Source of the DNA: JBJELF01 sp051879015
GTDB lineage: Bacteria > Bacillota > Clostridia > Lachnospirales > Lachnospiraceae
Assembly (NCBI GenBank): GCA_051879015.1
Contig: JBJELF010000006.1
Coordinates: forward strand, 1 to 33,441
Length of the DNA stretch: 33,441 nt
Reading direction: 5' to 3'
Positions 1 to 6,905 of this stretch are shown piece by piece. Made by a program: the position numbers and the translations under genes. Position 1 is the first letter of the stretch, and each line of letters starts with the position of its first letter. The notes beneath the pieces were generated by a model, which did no database searches, was not told the DNA's origin, and worked only from the letters and a program-made list of their open reading frames with translations.

Positions 1-63
1 TGTCATAAACATATTTTTCTATATGCAAACACATTTAAACATATTTTAGAAAGGAGGTGTAAC

Positions 64-861
64 ATGAAAAATAGAATGATTTGTTTCCTATGTATTCTCG
101 TGTTGTGCCTTAGCGTAATCATGCCCGTCTGCAGGGTTCAAGCGGCAGGGGAGCGACTGGTGGATAGTGCCGATTTGCTCAGTGACGGCGAGGAGGCTGA
201 ACTTCTGGATTTGCTGAATGAAATCAGCGAGAGACAGCAGTTTGACGTAGTGATTGTGACAGTCGATTCCCTGGACGGCAAGACGGCAATGGCATATGCG
301 GACGATTACTATGATTATAATGGATATGGCTACGGTGCAGATGGTGATGGTGTGTTATTGTTGATCAGCATGGAGAATCGAGATTATTGGATTTCTACCA
401 AGGGATATGGCATCACAGCATTGACTGATGCAGGGATTGAGTATATTTCCGAGCAGTTTCTGCCAGATTTAAGCGATGGTTATTATGCAGATGCCTTTCG
501 TACATATGCAAAGTTATGTGATGATTTTGTGACGCAGGCCAAAACAGGTGAGCCTTATGACTGGAATAATATGCCACGATCGAGTATGTCACCTATCTGG
601 ATTTTTATTTCGGTGGCGGCAGGTGCTGTGATTTCTTTCCTTGTATGTAGTACGATGAAGAGTGAATTAAAGAGTGTGAGACAAAAAAATACGGCTTCTA
701 GCTATGTGCGTGTGGGCAGTATGCAAGTCAATGTGCAGTCGGACCGATTTTTGTATCGTCAGGTCATCAGCACACCGAAACCGGAGGAAAAGTCTTCGGG
801 TTCGAGCACACATACTTCTTCCTCGGGCAGTACCCATGGCGGCGGAGGAGGCAAGTTTTAA
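64..861 (+). CDS. Secreted/membrane TPM-domain protein (YgcG-like)
   Basis: 265 aa. Residues 1-28 form a signal peptide with a hydrophobic core ending at VQAA. Residues about 32-158 are a TPM domain: it opens LVDSADLLSDGEEAEL and continues with the QQFDVVIVTVDSL strand and a GDGVLLLISMENRDYWIST segment, both typical of the family. A membrane helix follows at about 178-198 (WIFISVAAGAVISFLVC). The tail is rich in Ser and Gly and ends GGGGGKF, as in many YgcG proteins. The TPM domain is therefore predicted to lie outside the membrane with a short inner tail. The family is linked to envelope maintenance, but no reaction can be assigned here. An AAAGGAGG site lies a few bases before the ATG. Family call firm, function open. 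Confidence 0.88.
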   Translation: MKNRMICFLCILVLCLSVIMPVCRVQAAGERLVDSADLLSDGEEAELLDLLNEISERQQFDVVIVTVDSLDGKTAMAYADDYYDYNGYGYGADGDGVLLLISMENRDYWISTKGYGITALTDAGIEYISEQFLPDLSDGYYADAFRTYAKLCDDFVTQAKTGEPYDWNNMPRSSMSPIWIFISVAAGAVISFLVCSTMKSELKSVRQKNTASSYVRVGSMQVNVQSDRFLYRQVISTPKPEEKSSGSSTHTSSSGSTHGGGGGKF

Positions 862-931
862 AAGCGGTCTGTGCTGCTAGGGAAAATTGTCGTTGAATTC
901 TAGTAGAATGATTAAATAGAAGGGATTATTT

Positions 932-1306
932 ATGACATTAAGTGTGGAAGAAAAGATTCCGATGTGGCTTGAACAATATCCGCAGATTTGTGGTATTGAG
1001 ATGTATGGATATGAGGGAGGATATCCTCGCATCAAGATTACCCTATCCGAAGAATTGGCCGCCAAACACTCGGGAAAGTGGGATTTGAGCATGGCAATAA
1101 AAAATTGTGAGCTGAATGCCGGATACAAAACGGGTATGGCATACAATCTGATGAAAAGCAGTAAGGCAGAGTGGAATTCCCCCGTATTAACAGTAAGTGG
1201 TCATCCAGAAGTGTTGGAAGGATTGCTGAAGCATATCACCGAAGATACGGGAGTGAAGAAAGGCAAAATCTTTCAATTTTTCTCAAAAGTTACAAAAATA
1301 AAGTAA
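932..1306 (+). CDS. Small protein of unknown function
   Basis: 124 aa, not recognised. It starts at an ATG with GAAGGGA seven bases upstream, which supports translation. The protein is soluble, has no signal peptide or membrane segment, and is mixed in charge with a basic C-terminus (KVTKIK). It begins with a helix-like stretch containing WLEQYPQICGIEMYGYEGG, followed by a likely beta strand (YPRIKITLSEEL). It lies 70 bases after the TPM gene in the same direction and may share its transcript. A reverse-strand reading frame over its first half has no ribosome site and was discarded. Confidence 0.6.
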   Translation: MTLSVEEKIPMWLEQYPQICGIEMYGYEGGYPRIKITLSEELAAKHSGKWDLSMAIKNCELNAGYKTGMAYNLMKSSKAEWNSPVLTVSGHPEVLEGLLKHITEDTGVKKGKIFQFFSKVTKIK

Positions 1307-1337
1307 AATTACTTGAAAATTTTTTCTGATTTGTGAA

Positions 1338-1365
1338 TTGTAGTTTTCGGAAAACATGGTATAAT
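1338..1365 (+). promoter_or_regulatory. Sigma-A promoter with extended -10
   Basis: TTGTAG (1338-1343), 16-base spacer, TGGTATAAT whose -10 is TATAAT at 1360-1365. Transcription would start near 1372, directly in front of the hairpin at 1377-1420, so the first thing made is a hairpin followed by U residues. It is the only clear promoter ahead of the PucR-like fragment. Confidence 0.6.
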
Positions 1366-1376
1366 AAAATCAATCG

Positions 1377-1429
1377 AAAAGCAATAGGAAGGAACAAAGC
1401 TGTTCCCAACTATTGCTTTTTCTGTTTTT
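1377..1429 (+). terminator. Two-step hairpin with T-rich tail (terminator or attenuator)
   Basis: Outer stem AAAAGCAATAG (1377-1387) with CTATTGCTTTT (1410-1420), then a 3x3 internal loop, then inner stem GGAACA/TGTTCC with a four-base loop. TCTGTTTTT follows. It may terminate transcripts of the upstream genes, but because a promoter ends 12 bases before it, it would also stop or attenuate a new transcript after about 55 bases. Confidence 0.6.
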
Positions 1430-1499
1430 AAGCAGGAATGTGAATGATTCTGGTCGGGAATCATTGTCAGAGATGAAATAAAAGATGGAGTTGAGTAGT

Positions 1500-1850
1500 A
1501 TGCAGAAAGAACGTGGTTGTCAGGAAATTGGATGGCTTTTGATGGCAGTAGGAGATAAGGGCAAGTTAGTAGGTTATTACAAGGATGTGTTAGGACGACT
1601 GGAAGAGTATGATAGAAGCTACGGAACAAATTATATGGAAGTACTCCAGCGTTATTTGGAAAATGATGCCAGTGTACAGTTGACTGCACAGCAAATGTAT
1701 GTACATCGAAATACAATCAACTATCAAATTCGCAAGATTCGTGATATTATAGGATGCAGCTTAACAAGTATGGAAGATCGATTGACGATTTTTTTGGCGT
1801 TTAAGGTACGAGACCAGCTGATGGAGGAGTATCAGAGTAAGGGTGCTTGA
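1500..1850 (+). CDS. Stand-alone PucR-type C-terminal helix-turn-helix protein (truncated regulator)
   Basis: 116 aa if read from the ATG at 1500, which has GGAG nine bases upstream; an in-frame ATG at 1485 is an alternative without a good site. The sequence matches the end of PucR/CdaR-family regulators: a GWLLMAVGDK...YYKDVLGRLEEYDR connector, then the HTH_30 domain with YLENDASVQLTAQQMYVHRNTINYQIRKI. Full-length members have several hundred residues with a sensory N-terminal part. Here a stop codon lies just before the start and no sensory region precedes it, so the protein begins at what looks like a domain border. It is either a remnant of a larger gene or a minimal DNA-binding protein. 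A strong terminator follows. Family call firm; whether it functions is uncertain. Confidence 0.7.
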   Translation: MQKERGCQEIGWLLMAVGDKGKLVGYYKDVLGRLEEYDRSYGTNYMEVLQRYLENDASVQLTAQQMYVHRNTINYQIRKIRDIIGCSLTSMEDRLTIFLAFKVRDQLMEEYQSKGA

Positions 1851-1894
1851 TTGGGTAAATTTGGTATAAGATTTCTCCCTCTTTATAAAATCGT

Positions 1895-1937
1895 ACAAAA
1901 AGGTTCTGTCAGAAAATTTCTGACAGAACCTTTTTGT
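1895..1937. terminator. Bidirectional rho-independent terminator
   Basis: A 19-bp perfect stem beginning ACAAAAAGGTTCTGTCAG and closing over a five-base loop, with A-rich and T-rich flanks, so it can work on both strands. It ends the transcript of the PucR-like gene. Confidence 0.85.
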
Positions 1938-2165
1938 AATAGGGTAAAAAATTTTTCGAAGAATCCATCTTAAACAGCAGAGTTGGTGAAAGGAATCAAG
2001 GATTTGTCTTGAAAGAAATATTATTTTTTGGTAAACTTAAAAAAGAAACGATGCAGCTAATCTTGTGTATAGTTTATTGACTTAAGGTGTAGTTTGTTGT
2101 CAAGCTATCACAATTTTTGACTTTGGCTGAGACGTTAAAAAAATAGAAAGGATATAAAATGAGTT
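1938..2165. other. Intergenic stretch before the greA-like gene
   Basis: Together with the terminator this makes a 315-base gap. No convincing reading frame is visible on either strand, and I could not settle on a promoter: several TTGAC-like boxes occur near 2078 and 2126 without a matching -10. Near its end, AAAGGA at 2147-2152 is the only ribosome site. It is better spaced for an out-of-frame ATG at 2159 (15 codons, MSYGREINRAGYRKD) than for the greA start. Confidence 0.5.
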
Positions 2166-2669
2166 ATGGCAGAGAAATTAACAGAGCAGGATATAGAAAA
2201 GATTAAAGAGGAAATCGAATATCGCCGTGTCGTAGTTAGGCAGGAGGCTTTAGAGGCGGTGAAGGAAGCAAGGGCTCACGGAGATTTGAGTGAAAATTTT
2301 GAGTATCATGCGGCAAAGCGTGACAAAAATAAAAATGAGAGCCGTATTACCTATTTAGAAAAAATATTAAAAAATTCAACGGTGGTTTCCACTGCTTCTA
2401 AGGAAGGTGAAGTAGGACTCAATAATCGTGTGACAGTGTATATGGAAGAAGACGATGAGGAGGATACCTTTAAGATTGTCACTCCGATTCGCGGAGATTC
2501 CAATAAAGGATATATCAGCATTGAGTCACCCATTGGAAAGGCTTTGTTGGGACACAAGGAGGGTGATCGTGTCTATGTCAAGGTCAATGAGCGATTTGGA
2601 TATTATGCAGTTATCCGTAAAATAGAAGACTGCAATGATGAGGACGAGGATGAAATTCGTCAGTATTAA
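2166..2669 (+). CDS. greA: GreA/GreB-family transcription factor
   Basis: 167 aa. The N-terminal coiled coil (about 5-75) carries the family signature EARAHGDLSENFEYHAAK followed by ESRITYLEKIL, and the C-terminal FKBP-like domain contains NRVTVYM and SPIGKALLGHKEGDRVYVKV. Proteins of this family bind the secondary channel of RNA polymerase and stimulate cleavage of backtracked transcripts. The very acidic end (EDCNDEDEDEIRQY) is unusual for housekeeping GreA, so this may be a second paralogue. The start at 2166 is 13 bases from AAAGGA, longer than usual, and sits inside a short out-of-frame reading frame. Symbol given for the family. Confidence 0.85.
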   Translation: MAEKLTEQDIEKIKEEIEYRRVVVRQEALEAVKEARAHGDLSENFEYHAAKRDKNKNESRITYLEKILKNSTVVSTASKEGEVGLNNRVTVYMEEDDEEDTFKIVTPIRGDSNKGYISIESPIGKALLGHKEGDRVYVKVNERFGYYAVIRKIEDCNDEDEDEIRQY

Positions 2670-2768
2670 TTGTTTGAATAGTCTGCAAAATTTGTCACAT
2701 ACTAATAACCGAAACATTTATGCCTGAATGCTGAATTGATAGGCATGACTAGGAAGGAAAGAAGGTTA

Positions 2769-3284
2769 ATGGATATGGAACAAGGACAGAGCGGACGGGA
2801 CAAAAAAGAATACGGGCAGCAGGAATCGCAGCAGGAAGCAGAAAAACAGCGCTACAACGAGTATATTACGCAGATTACACCGACATTTCCCTCTTTTCCC
2901 AATGTGCTGAGAGCATTTTTGGGAGGTGGAATTGTCTGTACCATTTCACAGGCATTGACTAGTTGGTTTATTTATTTGGGATGGGATAAAGACATTGCTG
3001 CCTCTTGGAGTATGTTGATTTTGGTAGCGGTAGCGGTTTTGCTGACAGGTTTTAATTTGTTTTCCAAGTTGGCAAAATTTTTTGGAGCAGGTGTGTTGGT
3101 GCCGATTACCGGGTTTGCCAATTCGGTGGCTTCTCCGGCGATTGAATATCGCTCCGAGGGATGGGTGTTTGGCGTGGGATGTAAGATTTTTACCATCGCT
3201 GGACCAGTCATTCTGTATGGAGTGGTGACGAGTTGGGGATTGGGATTCATCTACTGGATATTAAAAATAGTTGGAATCATGTAA
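2769..3284 (+). CDS. spoVAC: Stage V sporulation protein AC (SpoVAC)
   Basis: 171 aa, an integral membrane protein with about four hydrophobic segments. After a charged, Gln-rich N-terminus it shows the family pattern YNEYITQITP, then FLGGGIVCTISQAL, LTGFNLFSKLAKFFGAGVLVPITGFANSVASPAIEYRSEG split over two segments, and a terminal IAGPVILYGVV helix. SpoVAC belongs to the inner-membrane channel that moves dipicolinic acid into the forespore. GGAAGGAAAGAAGG (2752-2765) fits starts at 2769 or 2775. The usual partners spoVAD and spoVAE do not follow, so the gene stands alone here. It lies about 100 bases after the greA-like gene. Confidence 0.88.
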   Translation: MDMEQGQSGRDKKEYGQQESQQEAEKQRYNEYITQITPTFPSFPNVLRAFLGGGIVCTISQALTSWFIYLGWDKDIAASWSMLILVAVAVLLTGFNLFSKLAKFFGAGVLVPITGFANSVASPAIEYRSEGWVFGVGCKIFTIAGPVILYGVVTSWGLGFIYWILKIVGIM

Positions 3285-3469
3285 ATAGGTGACTGCCACA
3301 GTCCTTTAGGGTCTGTAGCTTGCATTCAATCATTCACTCGACTACGTTAATAGGCACATCCTCTGCAATGATTTGTTCAAGATAGTTTTTGTGGATGCAG
3401 CAGCTTACTACAGCTGCTGCGTATATATATTAGATGCACTTCTATCACAGAGAATTAGGAGATTGATAA
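3285..3469. other. Gap with a GC-rich hairpin
   Basis: GCAGCAGCT (3397-3405) pairs perfectly with AGCTGCTGC (3412-3420) over a six-base loop. The following GTATATATATT is AT-rich but not a T-run, so termination is only possible. The reverse strand can be read from about 3400 to 3287 as a protein-like stretch interrupted by one stop (pieces such as NYLEQIIAEDVPINV), perhaps a gene relic; this is weak. TTAGGAGAT before 3470 is the sbcD ribosome site. Confidence 0.4.
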
Positions 3470-4717
3470 ATGCGATTATTACATACTGCCGATTGGCATT
3501 TAGGAAAAAATTTGGAGGGACAGAGTCGTCTGCCTGAGCAGGAGAGATTTTTGAAAGACTTTGTAAGTCAGGTAGAAGCACAGCAGGTAGATATGGTTTT
3601 GATGGCGGGAGATGTATACGACAATGGAAATCCTCCGGCAAGGGCAGAACAATTGTTTTATGATACTTTGGAACAAATCTCCAAGGATGGAAGAAGATTA
3701 AGTTTGGTCATTGCGGGAAATCACGACAATCCAGAGCGCTTAATTGCGGCGGAGCGGCTGGCCAAAAGCCATGGTATTATTTTGGTAGGAACGCCAAAGA
3801 CAGTGGTGGCAACAGGACAATATGGTTGTCATGAGGTTTATGAGTCGGGTGAGGGTTATCTTAAAATTCGCTTTCAACATGAAGATGGCTCAGTGGAAAA
3901 GGTAGTAGTGTTGACGGTGCCCTTTCCCAGTGAAAAGCGCCTCAATGAAGTGCTTTATCAAGGAATGGGGGAGGAAAAAGAACATCTGGAGAGTTACAGT
4001 CAGCGCATGAGGCAGCTATTTGATGAATTAAAAGTACATTTTGAGGAAGATTCCATCAATTTGATTATCAGTCACCTTTTTGTCATGGAGAGTCAGGAGA
4101 GTGGTTCGGAGCGCAGTATCCAGTTGGGAGGCAGCTATCTGGTAGATGGAAGTATTTTTCCAGAGGAAGCGCAGTATATTGCGCTAGGGCATGTCCATAA
4201 ACCACAGATGGTACCGCACTGTCCAAGGGCTTATTACAGCGGTTCACCGATTCATTACAATGTAAAAGAAATTAGCTTTGAAAAATCCATGCTTTTAATA
4301 GAGATTTCGACAAAAATGCCGTTTCAGCTCAAAAAAATACCAATTCCAGTTTACAAGCCTATCGAAGTATGGCACTGCAAAGGGGCGGCACAGGCCATTG
4401 ACCTCTGTGAGAAAAATAGAGAGAGAAATTGCTGGGTCTATCTGGAGATTGAGACCGATTCCTTTATTCAGGAAGAAGATATGAAAGCCATGAAAGCAGC
4501 AAAGAAAGATATTTTGAGTATTCGACCGATTTTTTCTCAGAAAGAACATCATGAGACAGATAAGCCCATGGAGGAAAAAAGTCTTTCAGAGTTATTTTGT
4601 GAGTTTTATCAGGCAAAGCGAGGCGTGCCTGTGCAGGAGGAAACCCTGCAGTTATTTATGAGTCTGGCGCAGGAATATTCAGAGAACGAAGATAGGGAAA
4701 ACGAACCTCTTTCTTGA
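3470..4717 (+). CDS. sbcD: Nuclease SbcCD subunit D
   Basis: 415 aa, the usual length for SbcD. It is a Mre11-type metallophosphoesterase: DWH at residues 8-10, GDVYDN with D48, GNHD with N84-H85-D86, SHLF, and ALGHVHKPQ further on supply the two-manganese site. The C-terminal capping region (about 290-415) is typical. With SbcC it makes an ATP-dependent double-strand exonuclease and hairpin endonuclease that trims blocked or palindromic DNA ends. The start has TTAGGAGAT at good spacing. SbcD is normally followed at once by sbcC; here 2.2 kb with an RNA gene and a Ro-like gene lies between them. Confidence 0.95.
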   Translation: MRLLHTADWHLGKNLEGQSRLPEQERFLKDFVSQVEAQQVDMVLMAGDVYDNGNPPARAEQLFYDTLEQISKDGRRLSLVIAGNHDNPERLIAAERLAKSHGIILVGTPKTVVATGQYGCHEVYESGEGYLKIRFQHEDGSVEKVVVLTVPFPSEKRLNEVLYQGMGEEKEHLESYSQRMRQLFDELKVHFEEDSINLIISHLFVMESQESGSERSIQLGGSYLVDGSIFPEEAQYIALGHVHKPQMVPHCPRAYYSGSPIHYNVKEISFEKSMLLIEISTKMPFQLKKIPIPVYKPIEVWHCKGAAQAIDLCEKNRERNCWVYLEIETDSFIQEEDMKAMKAAKKDILSIRPIFSQKEHHETDKPMEEKSLSELFCEFYQAKRGVPVQEETLQLFMSLAQEYSENEDRENEPLS

Positions 4718-4811
4718 CATGAGGATACTCCCAAGTAGGTTTTATTGGCTTTAAAAATGGTTCAGTTTCTTGAAAAAGATATTTTAACCCTAATTTTATA
4801 CTATTAGTATA

Positions 4812-4840
4812 TTGCTATTTTTTACTTTTTTTGGTATACT
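4812..4840 (+). promoter_or_regulatory. Strong promoter of the tRNA-like RNA
   Basis: TTGCTA (4812-4817), 17-base spacer, and TATACT (4835-4840) preceded by TGG, an extended -10. The predicted start near 4847 lies about 46 bases upstream of the tRNA-like fold, and no ribosome site or reading frame follows, so it fits an RNA gene. Confidence 0.75.
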
Positions 4841-4846
4841 CTTAGA

Positions 4847-5125
4847 AAAGGTAATCATAAATTTTTAGCATATTGAAAGGCAATGTGAATAAGCTAGTGT
4901 AGCTCAGTGGAAGAGCGCGTAAAATATGTATCATTTCTGTGATACTTGCAGCAATTTTTTTCCATTCTAGGGACGATGCCGGAGGTTCGATTCCTCCCAC
5001 TAGCGGTTTGTGACGCTTGCAGCAATTAATTTTTTTAGGAGATGACTGCTAATCATAAAACCAAAAAAAGCGTCATGTAAATGGGGAAATAAACCATCAA
5101 TAGATGATTTATTTCCTCACTTTCT
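4847..5125 (+). ncRNA. Y RNA-like noncoding RNA with tRNA-mimic domain
   Basis: Positions 4893-5004 fold like a tRNA. Acceptor GCTAGTG (4893-4899) pairs with CACTAGC (4998-5004) over seven perfect pairs. D arm: GCTC/GAGC (4902-4905, 4913-4916) with loop AGTGGAA, including the GG pair. T arm: GGAGG/CCTCC (4981-4985, 4993-4997) with loop TTCGATT. No anticodon arm is present; instead about 60 bases include hairpin GTATCA/TGATAC (4928-4933, 4940-4945) and a bulge-like TTGCAGCAATT. No CCA is encoded. Downstream, TGACGCTT (5011-5018) pairs with AAGCGTCA (5068-5075), enclosing a large 5'-side bulge, a T7/A7 plus GG/CC helix and an ATGA/TCAT hairpin. A terminator follows. Bacterial Y RNAs (YrlA class) are known to mimic tRNA and to lie beside Ro genes; the Ro-like gene starts 78 bases later. 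The exact ends are inferred. Confidence 0.8.
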
Positions 5126-5171
5126 TATTATAGCTGGTATCAGCATATCATGTGATCCTTACAGCAATTCG
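4940..5171 (+). repeat. Three-copy TGAnnCTTRCAGCAATT motif
   Basis: Copies: TGATACTTGCAGCAATT at 4940-4956, TGACGCTTGCAGCAATT at 5011-5027 and TGATCCTTACAGCAATT at 5153-5169. The first eight bases vary but remain able to pair: copy 2 with AAGCGTCA at 5068-5075, copy 3 with GGATCA at 5180-5185, copy 1 with the upstream GTATCA at 4928-4933. The CAGCAATT part is unpaired and invariant. Conserved loop bases beside covarying stems suggest a protein-binding site, plausibly for the adjacent Ro-like protein. This is inference from sequence comparison only. Confidence 0.7.
5083..5118 (+). terminator. Terminator of the tRNA-like RNA
   Basis: GGAAATAAA (5085-5093) pairs with TTTATTTCC (5108-5116); one C-A mismatch, then CATC/GATG and loop AATA. 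The tail TTTCTTATTATAG is only moderately T-rich, so read-through into the Ro-like gene is likely and may be how that gene is transcribed. Confidence 0.65.
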
Positions 5172-5185
5172 ATTTTGGTGGATCA
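5153..5185 (+). promoter_or_regulatory. Leader hairpin carrying the CAGCAATT motif, before the Ro-like gene
   Basis: TGATCC (5153-5158) pairs with GGATCA (5180-5185) over a 21-base loop holding TTACAGCAATT. The hairpin ends three bases before AAAGGAG (5188-5194), the ribosome site of the Ro-like gene. A protein bound here could block initiation. The shared motif with the RNA gene makes autoregulation by mimicry a reasonable hypothesis. Confidence 0.5.
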
Positions 5186-5202
5186 TGAAAGGAGAGAAAA
5201 CG

Positions 5203-6693
5203 ATGAATTTTGCAGAGGCAATGAAACAAGAAGCAACTCATGCTGTTACAGAAAATGGTGCATTTGCTTTAAATACCACAAGCAACGCATTAGTGGATTT
5301 ATTTGGTATGATTGGAGCGTTAAGAAGTGCTGATGAAGTCAGAATTACCACTTTATTTTCTGAAGCATATCAGCAAGATCCATTAATTGCTGCCAGAATT
5401 TTGTTCTATGCCAGAGATATTCGTGGTGGTTTGGGAGAGCGCAGAACATTTCGTATCATTTTAAAATTTGCGGCAGATCATTATCCAGAGATGGTTCGTC
5501 CAAATTTGGATTTGATTGGAGTATTCGGGCGATATGATGATATGTATACCTTGATTGGCACTAGATTGGAAGATGATATGTGGGCAGCTATGAAGATGCA
5601 GTTTGAGGAGGACAGAAGAAATATGCAAGCTGGTCATGCTATTTCCCTGCTTGCAAAATGGATTAAGTCTGCAGATGCATCATCGGAAACAACTAGAAAA
5701 CTTGGTATTTTGACTGCGCAGAAATTAGGTTATAGAGTATATGATTTTAAAAGGATTGTGAAGCAAATGCGCAAGCATATTGGTATTGTAGAGGGACTCA
5801 TGAGTACTGGACAGTGGAGTAAGATTACTTACGATAAAGTACCAAGTCGTGCCATGATGATTTATCAAAATGCATTCCAGATGCACGATCAAGAAAGGTT
5901 TGAGTCTTACCTGGAGGCTTTGGCAAAAGGAGAAACAAAGATCAATGCATCGACACTATATCCATATGATTTGGTTATGCGATATTTCGTACCACACAAT
6001 CTAACTTTCAAGAAAGCAGAAAATACTGTAGTTGAAGAGCAATGGAAGGCTCTTCCAAATTATGTGGAAGATACAAATGTGTTAGTTATGGCGGATACTT
6101 CTGGATCCATGTTGTATACTGGCAATGGTCGTCCATTTTGCACTGCAATCGGTCTTGCAATTTATTTTGCAGAACGAAACACTGGAGATTTTCACAATTT
6201 GTTTATGACATTTAGTTCGCAGCCAAGTATAGTAAGTCTAAAAGGCAGCTCTTTATATCAAAAGATCATAAATGCAGCGAAAGCGCCTTGGGGAGGTTCT
6301 ACTAACTTGGAAGCTGCCTTCAATGCAGTTTTGGAGCTTGCTTTAAAAAATCATATCTCTTCAGAAGAAATGCCCAAAGCAATCGTTGTTGTTTCTGATA
6401 TGGAAATCGATAGATGCAGCTATGGAGAATGGACCTTCTATGAGCAGATACGAGAAAAGTTTCGTCAGTATGGTTATCAAATTCCAACTATAATTTTTTG
6501 GAATGTTGAGTCTCGACATGATATTTTTCATGCAGATGTAAATCGTAAGGGAGTTCAATTAGTATCAGGACAATCAACGGTAACATTTAAACATGTAATC
6601 GAGTGTATTGGACACAATCCAGTGGAGGCAATGAATGCGATAGTGAATTCTGAGCGATATGCTTGCATTACAGTAGAAAAAATAGAACCATAG
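5203..6693 (+). CDS. rsr: TROVE/vWA RNA-binding protein, Ro60-like
   Basis: 496 aa from the ATG at 5203, which has AAAGGAG at good spacing; the frame is open further up but that part overlaps the leader hairpin. Residues about 10-270 form an all-helical repeat region of the TROVE/DUF2828 type (ENGAFALNTTSNALVDLF, ILFYARDIRGGLGERRTF, NLDLIGVFGRYDDMY). Residues about 290-496 are a vWA domain with an intact MIDAS: DTSGS at D298-S302, then GGSTNLEAAF and VVSDMEID. In Ro60 and bacterial Rsr the helical ring binds misfolded RNA ends and Y RNA, and Y RNA can tether a nuclease. The tRNA-like RNA directly upstream supports this role. The sequence differs from classical Deinococcus-type Rsr, so it may be a separate branch; the symbol marks the inferred role. 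A perfect 17-bp terminator follows. Confidence 0.8.
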   Translation: MNFAEAMKQEATHAVTENGAFALNTTSNALVDLFGMIGALRSADEVRITTLFSEAYQQDPLIAARILFYARDIRGGLGERRTFRIILKFAADHYPEMVRPNLDLIGVFGRYDDMYTLIGTRLEDDMWAAMKMQFEEDRRNMQAGHAISLLAKWIKSADASSETTRKLGILTAQKLGYRVYDFKRIVKQMRKHIGIVEGLMSTGQWSKITYDKVPSRAMMIYQNAFQMHDQERFESYLEALAKGETKINASTLYPYDLVMRYFVPHNLTFKKAENTVVEEQWKALPNYVEDTNVLVMADTSGSMLYTGNGRPFCTAIGLAIYFAERNTGDFHNLFMTFSSQPSIVSLKGSSLYQKIINAAKAPWGGSTNLEAAFNAVLELALKNHISSEEMPKAIVVVSDMEIDRCSYGEWTFYEQIREKFRQYGYQIPTIIFWNVESRHDIFHADVNRKGVQLVSGQSTVTFKHVIECIGHNPVEAMNAIVNSERYACITVEKIEP

Positions 6694-6710
6694 GATGATA
6701 TCAGGATCAA

Positions 6711-6750
6711 AAGGTCATACATTTCATGCAAGTATGAAATGTATGACCTT
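6711..6750. terminator. Terminator after the Ro-like gene
   Basis: A perfect 17-bp stem, AAGGTCATACATTTCAT (6711-6727) with its complement at 6734-6750 over loop GCAAGT, and a T7 run about ten bases further on. It closes the RNA/Ro transcript and separates it from sbcC. Confidence 0.8.
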
Positions 6751-6755
6751 GGAAT

Positions 6756-6783
6756 TTGCAATTTTTTTGAATTCGTTTATAGT
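6756..6783 (+). promoter_or_regulatory. Probable sbcC promoter
   Basis: TTGCAA (6756-6761), 16-base spacer, TATAGT (6778-6783). The -10 is good, the -35 matches four of six. It lies between the Ro terminator and a second hairpin, so sbcC seems to have its own transcription start near 6790. Confidence 0.45.
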
Positions 6784-6800
6784 ATGTATATTGATAATTT

Positions 6801-6845
6801 GACCGCCGCGTACTCGTGACCTTAGTTGTGAGTTGGCGGTCTTTT
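6801..6845 (+). terminator. GC-rich leader hairpin before sbcC (attenuator-like)
   Basis: GACCGCC (6801-6807) pairs with GGCGGTC (6835-6841), with ACTC/GAGT inside, followed by TTTT. It lies about 11 bases after the predicted transcription start and 60 bases before the sbcC start, so it would act as a weak terminator in the sbcC leader. Confidence 0.55.
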
Positions 6846-6905
6846 GAATAGAAAAATCTTAATATGGCTAAAATGGTTCATATTTTGAGGAGAGGGTGGA
6901 GAAAT

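Noticed and set aside
1309..1716. 135-aa reverse-strand frame over the PucR-like gene
   Set aside because: Composition is not protein-like, no ribosome site, and it crosses a promoter and a hairpin.
4946..4961. Likeness of ACTTGCAGC plus T run to the 3' strand of vertebrate Y RNA
   Set aside because: The shared bases are too few and the partner strand does not match, so I did not use it as evidence.
4893..5004. An ordinary tRNA gene, possibly with an intron
   Set aside because: The acceptor, D and T arms are fine, but no anticodon stem-loop can be drawn, and the 60-odd extra bases are too few for a group I intron plus an anticodon arm. The neighbouring Ro-like gene favours a Y RNA.
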